Shown here one piece after another: positions 33,990-45,046 of a stretch of DNA of 64,000 nucleotides (the first letter of the stretch is position 1; every line of letters begins with the position of its first letter). The notes under the pieces were generated by a model that worked only from the letters and a program-made list of their open reading frames with translations, made no database searches and had not been told where the DNA came from. This stretch comes from Pseudideonella sakaiensis (GTDB lineage: Bacteria > Pseudomonadota > Gammaproteobacteria > Burkholderiales > Burkholderiaceae_C): contig NZ_BBYR01000006.1 of NCBI RefSeq assembly GCF_001293525.1, positions 186,001 to 250,000 on the forward strand, in the 5' to 3' direction. Made by a program: the position numbers and the translations under genes.

Positions 33990-34703
33990 ATGTCCGACGC
34001 ACCTTCTTCACTGCTGCGCAGCACGCCGCTGCTCGACACCCAACATCCCGACATCGAGCGGCTTGTCGCCAAACGGGGGTGGCGCGTGCTGCCGATGCAC
34101 GAGCGGATCGGCGCGGTCTACGACTTCGTCCGCAATGAGATCGCATTCGGCTACAACGAGGCGGACGATCTGCCGGCATCCCGCGTGCTGGCCGACGGCC
34201 ATGGGCAGTGCAACACCAAGGGCACGCTGCTGATGGCCTTGCTGCGCAGCGTCGGCGTGCCGTGCCGGTTCCACGGCCTCACCATCGACAAGGCGCTCCA
34301 GAAGGGCGCGATCACTGGGGTTGCGTATGTCCTCGCGCCGCAGCGCATCCTCCACAGCTGGGTGGAGGTCTGGTTCGAGGGGCGATGGGTCTGTCTTGAG
34401 GGATTCATCCTCGATGCGCAGTACCTTCGCAGCCTGCAACGCCGATTCCCCGGTGCGCGACGCTTCTGCGGTTTCGGCGCCGCCACCCGGGACCTGTCGG
34501 CGCCGGACGTCGAGTGGCGTGGCCAGGACACCTTCATCCAGAAAGAGGGCATCGTCGACGACTTCGGGACCTTCGACGATCCCGACGCGTTCTATGCCCG
34601 GCACGGCGCCAACCTGCGCGGTCCGAAGAGATGGCTGTTCGTGCACGCGGTCCGCCGCTGGATGAACGACAACGTGGCGCGCGTCCGCGCCGGGCAGTGG
34701 TGA
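33990..34703 (+). CDS. Transglutaminase-like domain protein
   Basis: 237 cytoplasmic residues with no signal peptide. The catalytic region has Cys in GHGQCNTKGTLLMALLRSVG and the following His in HSWVEVWFEGRWVCLEG, as in transglutaminase-like cysteine proteases. A helical N-terminal part contains HERIGAVYDFVRNEIAFGYN. The substrate is unknown. It stands alone between czcE and the czcI promoter. Function within metal resistance is not evident. Confidence 0.78.
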   Translation: MSDAPSSLLRSTPLLDTQHPDIERLVAKRGWRVLPMHERIGAVYDFVRNEIAFGYNEADDLPASRVLADGHGQCNTKGTLLMALLRSVGVPCRFHGLTIDKALQKGAITGVAYVLAPQRILHSWVEVWFEGRWVCLEGFILDAQYLRSLQRRFPGARRFCGFGAATRDLSAPDVEWRGQDTFIQKEGIVDDFGTFDDPDAFYARHGANLRGPKRWLFVHAVRRWMNDNVARVRAGQW

Positions 34704-34740
34704 TGTCCTTCACGCCGCCGCTTGGCCTCGTATGCCAAGG

Positions 34741-34771
34741 GTCAACCCTGTAGCCGCTACACTCTGACTCC
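34741..34771 (+). promoter_or_regulatory. Degenerate CadR-type operator before czcI
   Basis: TCAACC, a 19-base spacer CTGTAGCCGCTACACTCTG, then ACTCCA immediately before the ATG at 34772. The core CTGTAGC..GCTACA matches the other sites, but -35 and -10 are poor and the leader would be almost absent, so its activity is uncertain. Confidence 0.45.
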
Positions 34772-35143
34772 ATGCGTCGTTGGCTTGCCATCCTGCTGCT
34801 GGTTCTGCTGCCCACCCAGATGTCCTGGGCGGCAGTGGCGGATTACTGTGCCCATGAAACGGGTGCGGCGGCGGACCATGTCGGGCACCACGATCACACC
34901 GATCACGGGCATGCGCCCGCAACGGTGGATGTTTCCGATCAGTCGGGTGCTGACGAAGGTGCCGCTTCGACGCCTGACGCGGATTGTGGCCATTGCCACG
35001 GGCAGTGCACTGGCATGCTGGCGTCGCTCGCCACCGCAACGCACGACCGCGCCACGTCGGCGCCGACTCCCGCCGGCGATGCCCCGTGCGCTGCCCACGC
35101 GGCAGCCCAACCTGAACGCCCTCAGTGGGCGCGCCTCGCCTGA
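34772..35143 (+). CDS. czcI: CzcI-like periplasmic protein
   Basis: 123 residues with a signal peptide (LAILLLVLLPTQMSWA), a His/Asp-rich segment (HVGHHDHTDHGHAP) and the Cys motif DCGHCHGQC. This is the layout of CzcI, a small exported protein encoded first in czcICBA operons and believed to modulate induction. The tail contains APCAAHAAAQPE. The spacing to the outer-membrane gene is 153 bases. Confidence 0.8.
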   Translation: MRRWLAILLLVLLPTQMSWAAVADYCAHETGAAADHVGHHDHTDHGHAPATVDVSDQSGADEGAASTPDADCGHCHGQCTGMLASLATATHDRATSAPTPAGDAPCAAHAAAQPERPQWARLA

Positions 35144-35296
35144 TCGGCGGGGCGGGTTCGTTCTCCTCCTGAACCTCGTCCGCGCCTGAGCGCGTTGCCG
35201 TAGCTCGCTCTCGGCAACCCGTTCGGGTCGGCGCGACCGCATGGGTCGCGGCTCGCCGGTCTCCCGTGTTCCCCTTCTCTCACACTGGAGCATCGG

Positions 35297-36571
35297 ATGT
35301 ATCCGAGAACACGAACAACAATCGGCGTGCGGCATGCCTTGCTTGCCGCCGCCCTGGCGGGGGCCGTTGCTGGCGCAGTGGCGCAGTCGCAGGCAGCCCC
35401 AGCGCCCGGCGGACCTGGAACGCCCGGCCTCAGGGAACTCTTCGAGGCCGCCTGGGCACGTCAACCCGAGGCGCTGGCGCTGCAGACCCGCCGAGAAGCC
35501 GCGCAGGCGCAGCGCCGTGCGGCCGAAGCCTGGACCCCGGAGCCTCCTGCGTTCGAGGCAAGTCACAAGACCGACCGCCTCACCCGCAACGATGGTGCCC
35601 GGGAACTCGAGGTCGGTCTCGCCGTGCCGCTGTGGCTTCCGGGCGAACGCCGCAGCAGCGGCGCGCTCGCGGAGGCCGAGGCAGCCGCCGTCGAAAGCCG
35701 CGCCCAGGCCGCCCGCGTTCGCCTGGCCGCGGTGGTCCGCGAAGCCTGGTGGGCGTGGCAGCGTGCCGGCCTCGATGTCGAGATTGCGCGCGGCCAGCTC
35801 GACAACGCACGCAAGCTCGCCGCTGACGTCTCGCGCCGCGCCAGGTCCGGTGAACTCGCCCGCGCCGACCAGCACCAGGCCGATGGCGCAGTGGCCGCGG
35901 CGGAGGCCGGATTAGCGCAGGCCGAGGCTGCGGCCACGGCGGCGCTGCAGCAGGTCAAGGCCCTGTCGGGGAGCGCGATCGGGATGACTCCCGCGGTGAT
36001 TGCCACGGCAGAACCAGAGCCCGCTGCGACTGAGGCGGGCACCCATCCGGCGATCACGGAGCTGCAGGACCGCGCCAGCGCCGCCGAGCGCACCGCCGTG
36101 CTGGCTGCCACGCAGTCGCGTGCGAACCCCGAACTGACCCTGGCCACGACGCGCGACCGCGGGGCGTCCGGCGAGCGATACGGCCAGACGGTGACGCTGG
36201 CCGTGCGCATTCCGTTCGGTGGCGGCCCGAGACATGACAGCCGAGTGGCCAGCGCGCGTGCCGATGCCACCGAGGCCCAGGCCCAGCTTGCACTTGACCG
36301 CACGCGCTTGCAGTCCGAGCGCGACGCCGCCGTTGCAAGGGTCGGTGCGGCGCGGGCCCAGCTCGCGGCGGCCGAGCGCCGGGCAACGCTGGCACGCGAG
36401 ACGCGCGGTTTCTTCGAAAAGTCGTTCCGGCTCGGCGAAACCGACCTGCCCACGCGCTTGCGCATCGAGTCCGAGGCCGCTGAGGCCGAGCGCCAGGCTG
36501 CGCGTGCGCGCATCGAACTCGCCGCGGCGATCTCCGCCTGGCGCCAGGCCCTGGGCCTGCTGCCGCAATGA
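35297..36571 (+). CDS. czcC: Outer-membrane efflux channel, CzcC-like
   Basis: 424 residues, TolC superfamily. A signal peptide (LLAAALAGAVAGAVA) is followed by two helical hairpin repeats: LRELFEAAWARQPEALALQT and AHPAITELQ-type start of the second half (HPAITELQDRASAAER). Amphipathic Ala/Arg-rich helices fill the rest. It forms the trimeric exit duct for the CzcBA pump. GGAG at 35287-35290 is six bases from the ATG. There are no interruptions. Confidence 0.9.
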   Translation: MYPRTRTTIGVRHALLAAALAGAVAGAVAQSQAAPAPGGPGTPGLRELFEAAWARQPEALALQTRREAAQAQRRAAEAWTPEPPAFEASHKTDRLTRNDGARELEVGLAVPLWLPGERRSSGALAEAEAAAVESRAQAARVRLAAVVREAWWAWQRAGLDVEIARGQLDNARKLAADVSRRARSGELARADQHQADGAVAAAEAGLAQAEAAATAALQQVKALSGSAIGMTPAVIATAEPEPAATEAGTHPAITELQDRASAAERTAVLAATQSRANPELTLATTRDRGASGERYGQTVTLAVRIPFGGGPRHDSRVASARADATEAQAQLALDRTRLQSERDAAVARVGAARAQLAAAERRATLARETRGFFEKSFRLGETDLPTRLRIESEAAEAERQAARARIELAAAISAWRQALGLLPQ

Positions 36572-36631
36572 GCCCTGGCATCGCGCACGTAACGAACACG
36601 CTCTAGCGAACCCATTCAGGAATCCCACCCC

Positions 36632-37192
36632 ATGAAGTCCACCCACCCCTTGGCCGCGCTCAGTCTCGCGGCCTTCCTGCTCGGTGCCGGAATGCCAGCC
36701 GCTGCCGGCGACGGCCACGACCACGGTGACGCGGCACCGGCCGCTGCCGGCACGGCGCTGCCCCGCTTCGCAGCCGTCTCCGAGACCTTCGAGCTGGTCG
36801 GCGTGCTCGACGGCAAGCAGGTCACCCTGTACCTGGACCGCTTTGCCGACAACGCACCCGTGCGCGGCGCGAAGATCGAGCTCGAGATCGCGGGCGCGAA
36901 GTTCAGCGCCCAGGCCCACGGCGACGACGCCTACGAAGTGGTGCTGAAGGAAGCGCCGAAGCCCGGCGTGCTGCCGATCACCGCGACGGTGACGGCCGGC
37001 GCCGAGGTCGACCTGCTGGCCGGTGAACTCGATCTGCACGAGGCCCCGCACGCCGACGAAGCAGTCCACGAACACTCGTGGAAGGAGTACGCCGGCTGGG
37101 CCGTCGGCGGCCTGGCCGCGCTGGCCGTCCTGGTGCTCGGAGGCAGGCGCCTGATGGCGGCCCGCCAGCCGCAGACCGGAGGCGCAGCATGA
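36632..37192 (+). CDS. Periplasmic anchored accessory protein of the czc operon
   Basis: 186 residues: a signal peptide (LAALSLAAFLLGAGMPAAA), a metal-binding HDHGD sequence, a beta-sandwich-like domain (FELVGVLDGKQVTLYLDRFA, KIELEIAGAKFSAQAHG) and a C-terminal TM helix (WAVGGLAALAVLVLGG). The motif GDGHDHGD reappears at the N-terminus of the following CzcB, suggesting both bind the same metal in the periplasm. The stop overlaps the czcB start by four bases. No standard name is known to me. Confidence 0.75.
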   Translation: MKSTHPLAALSLAAFLLGAGMPAAAGDGHDHGDAAPAAAGTALPRFAAVSETFELVGVLDGKQVTLYLDRFADNAPVRGAKIELEIAGAKFSAQAHGDDAYEVVLKEAPKPGVLPITATVTAGAEVDLLAGELDLHEAPHADEAVHEHSWKEYAGWAVGGLAALAVLVLGGRRLMAARQPQTGGAA

Positions 37193-38307
37193 AGCGCGCG
37201 ATCACGAACCACCTCGCCAGGCTCGGCGTCGTGCTGGCCCTGGCGGCCGCGTGGCCGGCGCAGGCCGGCGAAGGGCACGACCATGGCGATGCGCCGGCCG
37301 CGCCGAGCGCCAACGGCCCACAGCGCCAGCCCGACGGCAGCGTCTTCTTGCCCAAGCCTGCGCAGCGCCAACTCGGCGTGCGCACGATGGTCACCAAGGA
37401 GGCCGAACTGCCGCGCTCGGTCGAGCTGAACGGCAAGGTGCTGATGGACCCGAACGCCGGCGGTAAGGTGCAGCCGCTGAACGCCGGGCGCATCGAGCCA
37501 GGCCCGCGCGGCCTGCCCAACCCGGGACAGGTGGTTCGCAAGGGCGACGTGCTGGCCTACGTGGTGCCGTCGACCGCACCCATCGAGAGATCGAATCAGT
37601 CCGCGCAGCTGGCCGAACTGCGTGCGGCCAAGTCGCTCGCCGACAAGCGCGTCGCGCGGCTGAAGGAACTGGCCGACACCGTGCCGCGCAAGGACATCGA
37701 GGCCGCCGAAAGCGAAGCGGCCAGCCTGGCCGAGCGCATCGCCGCGGTCGGCGGCGGGCTGGCGACACGCGAGGCGCTCGTCGCTCCCGTGTCGGGCGTG
37801 ATCGCGTCGGCCCATGTGGTCGCCGGCCAGGTGGTCGATGCCCGCGAACTGCTGTTCGAGATCGTCGACCCGGGTCGCCTGCGCATCGAGGCACTGGCCT
37901 TCGATCCGGCGCTGGCCGCCAATGTCGGCAGTGCCACCCTGGCCGTCGGCGACCAGCGGGTGCCGCTGGAATTCGTCGGTGCGGCGCGCAGCCTGCGCGA
38001 ACAGGCCCTGCCGCTGGGCTTCCGTGCCCGGGGCGTCGCACTCAACGGCCTGGCCGTCGGCCAGCCGGTCCGCGTCTTCGTGCAGACCCGGCAAAAGGTC
38101 AAGGGCATTGCGGTTCCGGTCGCCTCGCTGATGAAGAACCCGGCGAATCAGACCGTCGTGTGGGTCAAGACCGCACCGGAGCGCTTCGAACCCCGCGCCG
38201 TGACCACGGAAGCCCTGGACGGACTCAGCGTGGCGGTGACTGTCGGCTTGAAGCCCGGTGACCGCGTGGCCACGGGTGGCGCCACCTTGATCAACCAGGT
38301 GCGCTGA
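37189..38307 (+). CDS. czcB: Membrane fusion protein CzcB-like
   Basis: 372 residues: a signal peptide, HDHGD metal motif near residue 27, then the adaptor fold. FLPKPAQRQLGVRT, the lipoyl-type half (NPGQVVRKGDVLAYVVPS), a short coiled coil, the second half (APVSGVIASAHVVAGQVVD) and the beta-barrel follow. It links the CzcA-type pump to the outer channel. The ATG at 37189 fits the ATGA overlap and the signal peptide. The stop lies one base before the pump start. Confidence 0.9.
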   Translation: MKRAITNHLARLGVVLALAAAWPAQAGEGHDHGDAPAAPSANGPQRQPDGSVFLPKPAQRQLGVRTMVTKEAELPRSVELNGKVLMDPNAGGKVQPLNAGRIEPGPRGLPNPGQVVRKGDVLAYVVPSTAPIERSNQSAQLAELRAAKSLADKRVARLKELADTVPRKDIEAAESEAASLAERIAAVGGGLATREALVAPVSGVIASAHVVAGQVVDARELLFEIVDPGRLRIEALAFDPALAANVGSATLAVGDQRVPLEFVGAARSLREQALPLGFRARGVALNGLAVGQPVRVFVQTRQKVKGIAVPVASLMKNPANQTVVWVKTAPERFEPRAVTTEALDGLSVAVTVGLKPGDRVATGGATLINQVR

Positions 38308-38308
38308 C

Positions 38309-41428
<3,120 letters not shown>

Positions 41429-41466
41429 CCCGTTTCCCGTTGACACCACCCCCTGAAAGGACTCCC

Positions 41467-41853
41467 ATGAAGACGCACGCCCTGCTCGCCTCCATCGCCC
41501 TCGCTGTGGCGGTCCCCGCGTTCGCCGCCGGCGACAAGCACGACCATGCCCACGAGCACAAGCCGCTGCATGGTGGCGTCGTGGTCGAGGTCAAGGACAT
41601 GGACTACGAACTCGTCGCCAAGCCGACCACGATCCAGCTGTTCCTCCGCGACCACGGCAAGGCCGCCGACGTGTCAAAGGCCAGCGCCAAGGTCACGCTG
41701 CTGACCGGCACCGAGAAGCAGGAGGTCGAACTCAAGCCGGCCGGCGACAAGCTCGAGGCCACCGGCAGCTTCAAGGTCGGCCCCGGCACCAAGGCAGTTG
41801 CCTTGGTGACGGTGGCGGGCAAGCCCGCCACTGCGCGCTTCACGCTGAAGTGA
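41467..41853 (+). CDS. Periplasmic metal-binding accessory protein
   Basis: 128 residues: a signal peptide (ALLASIALAVAVPAFA), a His-rich patch (DKHDHAHEHKPLHGG), then a small beta domain (YELVAKPTTIQLFLRDHGKA, KLEATGSFKVG). It probably chelates a divalent ion in the periplasm for the RND pump encoded just before. GAAAGG at 41455-41460 supports the start. It overlaps the next start. No named family; similar small proteins follow czc operons. Confidence 0.75.
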   Translation: MKTHALLASIALAVAVPAFAAGDKHDHAHEHKPLHGGVVVEVKDMDYELVAKPTTIQLFLRDHGKAADVSKASAKVTLLTGTEKQEVELKPAGDKLEATGSFKVGPGTKAVALVTVAGKPATARFTLK

Positions 41854-42395
41854 TGGCCATGGACAAGCAACGAACGATCATCGCGGCCACACTGGGGGCG
41901 GCCGTGCTGCTGGCCGGCTGCGCCACGCCGCGCCCACCCGACCCCACAGCCGAGGTCCCACACTGCTACAAGACCAACAAGGGCCGGGTGATTGCCTGCA
42001 CCCCGGTGGCGGCGCCCAGCCTGAACGCGGATGCCGAGGCCAAGCGCTTCGTGCCCGACCCCAATGCGTTGACCGTCTACGTCGTGCGGCGCAACTGGGG
42101 AGACGGCCGCAACTTCGTGAAGGTCTACCCCGATGGCGGCGCCGGCGTCGACACGCTGCCCGACACCATGGTCCGGTTGAAGTTCAAGCCCGGCAGCCAC
42201 AGCGTCGCCTTCGAGTTCGACGGCAAGCGCCAGAGCACGACGGCGGCGGGCCAGGCCGGCGAGATCCGCTTCGTCCGCATCGACGGCACGGTGTGGGCCT
42301 GGAAGAGCACCTACGAGTGGGTGGCCGAGTCCGAGGCGGCGACCCGGGAGCGAGCGCTCAAGGCCCGGCTCGTGGCCGACGTGGTGGTTCGCTGA
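41853..42395 (+). CDS. Lipoprotein, DUF2846-like, paralog of the one at 2032
   Basis: 180 residues with a lipobox (VLLAGC). The mature part shares with the protein at 2032-2574 the pattern CYK..K....CTP...P, ALTVYVVRRNWGDGRNFVKV and PGSHSVAFEF, so both descend from one gene. Each lies at the end of a metal RND gene group. The start ATG at 41853 overlaps the preceding TGA; 41859 is possible. An outer-membrane or periplasmic support role is inferred. Confidence 0.72.
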   Translation: MAMDKQRTIIAATLGAAVLLAGCATPRPPDPTAEVPHCYKTNKGRVIACTPVAAPSLNADAEAKRFVPDPNALTVYVVRRNWGDGRNFVKVYPDGGAGVDTLPDTMVRLKFKPGSHSVAFEFDGKRQSTTAAGQAGEIRFVRIDGTVWAWKSTYEWVAESEAATRERALKARLVADVVVR

Positions 42396-42408
42396 GGCCG
42401 ATGACGCA

Positions 42409-42927
42409 TCAGCCCGAGGGCCGCACGCCGTGGCCCTGCGTTTCGTTGAACGAGGGGGTTTCGACCGCGCGAGGCGGGCAGCATCCGGTTCCGGGGGCGC
42501 GTGCCGGGTCCTCGCCCGGCACGGCCAGGTCCTCCAGGATGGTGCAGTCCACCGCGGCACCGCCCGCACAGGCGACATTGCAGCCGCACACGATGGCGCT
42601 CAACGAAGTCTCCAGTGCCTTGAGTTCGTCGAGCTTCCTGCGCACCTGCTGCAGATGGGACGCGGCGATGTCCCGCACCTCCACGCATGGGCGGTCCGGC
42701 TCGTCGACCAGGCCGACGAGCTCTCGCACCTGGTCGATCGAGAAGCCGAAGTCGCGACAGCGCCGGATGAAGACAAGGCGCCGCACGGTCGCCTCGTCGT
42801 AGCTTCGCTGCCCCGACGCAGTCCGCGAGGCGGCGGGCAGCAGCCCGATCTCCTCGTAGTACCGAACGGTTGGCACCGTGGCCCCGGTGCGGCGAGCCAC
42901 CAGGCCGATGGACAGACGTGCGCTCAT
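42409..42927 (-). CDS. MerR-family regulator with Cys-rich C-terminus
   Basis: 172 residues: HTH LSIGLVARRTGATVPTVRYY and EEIGLLP, dimer helix, then Cys in PDRPCVEVRD (about 88) and a dense cluster VCGCNVACAGGAAVDC (about 122-137) plus CC near the end. The Cys pattern is richer than in CadR, suggesting a soft metal such as Cu, Hg or Zn. It is co-oriented with the small membrane gene 14 bases upstream, sharing the 43336-43366 promoter. Sensor identity is unsettled. Confidence 0.8.
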   Translation of the reverse strand: MSARLSIGLVARRTGATVPTVRYYEEIGLLPAASRTASGQRSYDEATVRRLVFIRRCRDFGFSIDQVRELVGLVDEPDRPCVEVRDIAASHLQQVRRKLDELKALETSLSAIVCGCNVACAGGAAVDCTILEDLAVPGEDPARAPGTGCCPPRAVETPSFNETQGHGVRPSG

Positions 42928-42941
42928 GCCGGCATCGTAGG

Positions 42942-43295
42942 TCACCCACACGCCCCGGGATTGCAGCCGCAGCTCTTTCGAGGTGATGACCCCACCACCT
43001 GCGGAAGTTCCTGCCCCAGCTGGCATTGCGCGGGAACCGAGGGATCGTCCGGACCAGGTGTGCGGTTCCGTCGCCGCCTGCGGACCCAACACGTACCCGC
43101 ACCGCCCACACCGGCCAGGACGAGCAGACCCGTCGCGAACGGCGCGAACTCGTCGGCGCACGCCAGCAGCGCCGAGCCCGCTGCCGCCAGGGCCGCCGTG
43201 CCGGCGGTCAGCACAGCGAGGCCGCCGACGAGAGGTATCGCGCAGCAAGCGGCGCACGCGGCGCCAACGCCAAGAACAGCCTTCCAAGGTCTCAT
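42942..43295 (-). CDS. Small Cys-rich membrane protein, possible metal transporter
   Basis: 117 residues with two or three hydrophobic helices: AVLGVGAACAACCAIPLVGG, AVLTAGTAALAAAGSALLAC and a third near FATGLLVLAGVGG. The CAACC motif in the first helix and a CGCNPGACG tail recall MerT/MerF-like mercury importers and related small transporters, but no family match is certain. It is first in an operon with a Cys-rich MerR regulator under a MerR-type promoter, which supports metal handling. Confidence 0.6.
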   Translation of the reverse strand: MRPWKAVLGVGAACAACCAIPLVGGLAVLTAGTAALAAAGSALLACADEFAPFATGLLVLAGVGGAGTCWVRRRRRNRTPGPDDPSVPAQCQLGQELPQVVGSSPRKSCGCNPGACG

Positions 43296-43335
43296 CCGAC
43301 GGTCTCCAATGCCCGGGCAAGCCGCCCACATTGCG

Positions 43336-43366
43336 AAGGTAGGACCTCAAGCCGCCTGAGGGTCAA
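43336..43366 (-). promoter_or_regulatory. MerR-type promoter, 19-base spacer
   Basis: On the minus strand: -35 TTGACC (43366-43361), spacer CTCAGGCGGCTTGAGGTCC, -10 TACCTT (43341-43336). The dyad is ACCTCA..TGAGGGT. It drives the small membrane gene and the MerR gene and is divergent from ynfA. Confidence 0.75.
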
Positions 43367-43387
43367 GCCGCCATCGACAATCGGCGC

Positions 43388-43723
43388 ATGGATGCGTTCA
43401 AGACCTTTCTCCTGTTCGTCGTCACCGCCGTGGCAGAGATCGTGGGCTGCTACCTGCCCTACCTCTGGCTCAAGCAGGGGCGCTCGGCCTGGCTGCTCCT
43501 GCCGGCAGCCGCGAGCCTCGCGCTGTTCGCCTGGCTGTTGACGCTTCACCCGACCGCGGCGGGACGGGTCTACGCTGCCTACGGCGGGGTCTACGTTGGC
43601 GTGGCGCTGATGTGGCTGATGCTGGTCGACAAGGTGAGACCGACGACGACCGACTGGATCGGTGTCGCGGTCAGTCTGGCAGGCATGGCCATCATCATGT
43701 TCGGGCCCCGTTCCGATTCATAG
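43388..43723 (+). CDS. ynfA: YnfA/UPF0060 membrane protein
   Basis: 111 residues, four TM helices, with [38 protein letters not shown] and the final [20 protein letters not shown], all characteristic of UPF0060. The family resembles small multidrug-resistance proteins; its substrate is unknown. The gene lies divergent from a MerR-type promoter and near metal genes. It is close to the family length of about 108. Confidence 0.92.
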   Translation: MDAFKTFLLFVVTAVAEIVGCYLPYLWLKQGRSAWLLLPAAASLALFAWLLTLHPTAAGRVYAAYGGVYVGVALMWLMLVDKVRPTTTDWIGVAVSLAGMAIIMFGPRSDS

Positions 43724-43905
43724 CTCGGCCCGGCCGGCGACCAGCTGGCAAGAGAACTCGACGGCCCCCCACGAGGAAGACATCCGGCACGTTGGCCAGC
43801 ATCTATCCGAGGGTCGAGCCCGATGAAGCCGAATTGCACCCATGCAGCGCTGCGGCCGCGAAGAACAGGTTCGACTCGGCGGCAGCGCCAGCGTTGGCGA
43901 GATTC

Positions 43906-44433
43906 CTACTTGCCCGCGGGCGGAGGTGGCGGCGTCATCCATTGCTGACGCTGCATCATGTGGTCCATCATCATCTGCTGCATGCCCATGTACTGGTCCA
44001 TCATGTACTGGCGCTGCTTCATCTGCTCGGGCGTGAGCCTGGAGTAGTGGCCGTGCATGCCGCCCCAACCCATCATTCCCGGGCCGCCCATCATGCCGGA
44101 CCCGCCCATCATCCCGGGGCCATGCATCATCCCTTGACCGCCCATCATGCCGGGACCCCACATCCCGTGCATCGCGCCCATGGCGTTCTGCATGGACTGG
44201 TAGTGATCCTGCAGGAGCTTCAGCCGCTCCAGGGGATCCTGCGTCTTGCGCAGGCGATCCATCTGCTCCTGCATCCGCTGCATGTGAACCTGCGCTTCGG
44301 CCAGGCGCTGGTCGAAGGTCTTCACGTCGGGCACCACCGATGACTGGGGCGGCTTCGCCGTCTGTGCCTGCGCGGCCCACGGGACCGCCGTGAGCATGGC
44401 TGCCGTGATCACGGCCACAAGTTGGTCCTTCAT
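43906..44433 (-). CDS. Met/His-rich periplasmic protein, copper-binding type
   Basis: 175 residues: a signal peptide (VAVITAAMLTAVPWAAQA), a short coiled coil (RLAEAQVHMQRMQEQMDRLR), then repeated GMMGG/GPGMM/GMMHGP units and a second helical part rich in MMMDHMMQRQQ. Met-rich repeats bind Cu(I) or Ag(I), as in CopC/PcoE-type proteins. It lies next to the cus operon on the same strand, 263 bases behind cusF. The role is inferred from composition. Confidence 0.78.
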   Translation of the reverse strand: MKDQLVAVITAAMLTAVPWAAQAQTAKPPQSSVVPDVKTFDQRLAEAQVHMQRMQEQMDRLRKTQDPLERLKLLQDHYQSMQNAMGAMHGMWGPGMMGGQGMMHGPGMMGGSGMMGGPGMMGWGGMHGHYSRLTPEQMKQRQYMMDQYMGMQQMMMDHMMQRQQWMTPPPPPAGK

Positions 44434-44696
44434 TGCAGTCTCCTTTTCGGCTCAGAGCCGAGCCGACACAGGCGAACCAGCCTACGCTTGAGCTGCCATG
44501 AACGATTGACCTTGCGCAAGCGCGACCCCTCTATGCGACGGACCGCCCACCGTCACTCGATGACGCCTCGCGTCAGGCCGGACCTCGAAGTCGATCGCAG
44601 GAGCGTCGCATCAGCGGGAAAGTTGCGGGCAGGCCCCTTGCTCAAGCCCCTGTCCACGATGAACGCCCTGGCCGCCTCCTTGCGCCGCAGGCGCCG

Positions 44697-45035
44697 TCAT
44701 CGTGCGGTCTCGCGTTTGAGCTCGATCACGGTGGCCTTTCCCTTGACCATCTCGGCCTGGAAGCTCACCTTGTCGCCCACCTTCAGGCCATCGAGCATCC
44801 GCGGGTCGGCGACATCGAAGCCCATGGTCATCGGCGGCATGGCCAGGTTGGGTATGTCGCCGTGGCGCAGCACGACGAGGCCCTTGGCCACATCGACCTT
44901 TCGGACCTCGCCCTGGACGAGCGGCATTGCGGGCATCGACGCGGCGGCAGGCGGGCGCGGCGTTCCCTGCGCCGCGGCAGGGCCGACAACCAAGCCCAGC
45001 GCGACGGCGAGAAAGAGGACAGGAGTCTTGTGCAT
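44697..45035 (-). CDS. cusF: Periplasmic copper/silver chaperone CusF
   Basis: 112 residues with a signal peptide (VLFLAVALGLVVGPAAA) and an OB-fold: VVLRHGDIPNLAMPPMTMGF contains His and the Met pair PPMTM; Trp of E. coli CusF is replaced by Ala (NLAMPP). VGDKVSFQAEMVKGKATV completes the fold. It hands Cu(I)/Ag(I) to the CusCBA pump and follows cusA by 11 bases. A second CusF-like domain is fused to CusB. Confidence 0.87.
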   Translation of the reverse strand: MHKTPVLFLAVALGLVVGPAAAQGTPRPPAAASMPAMPLVQGEVRKVDVAKGLVVLRHGDIPNLAMPPMTMGFDVADPRMLDGLKVGDKVSFQAEMVKGKATVIELKRETAR

Positions 45036-45046
45036 GAGAAGTTCTC

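Noticed and set aside
43724-43905. Possible extra gene between ynfA and the Met-rich gene
   Set aside because: Frames on both strands lack a start signal and known domains.
44506-44539. TTGACC followed by a TTGCGCAA dyad, MerR-like promoter
   Set aside because: The spacer is 20 bases and there is no gene downstream on the plus strand.
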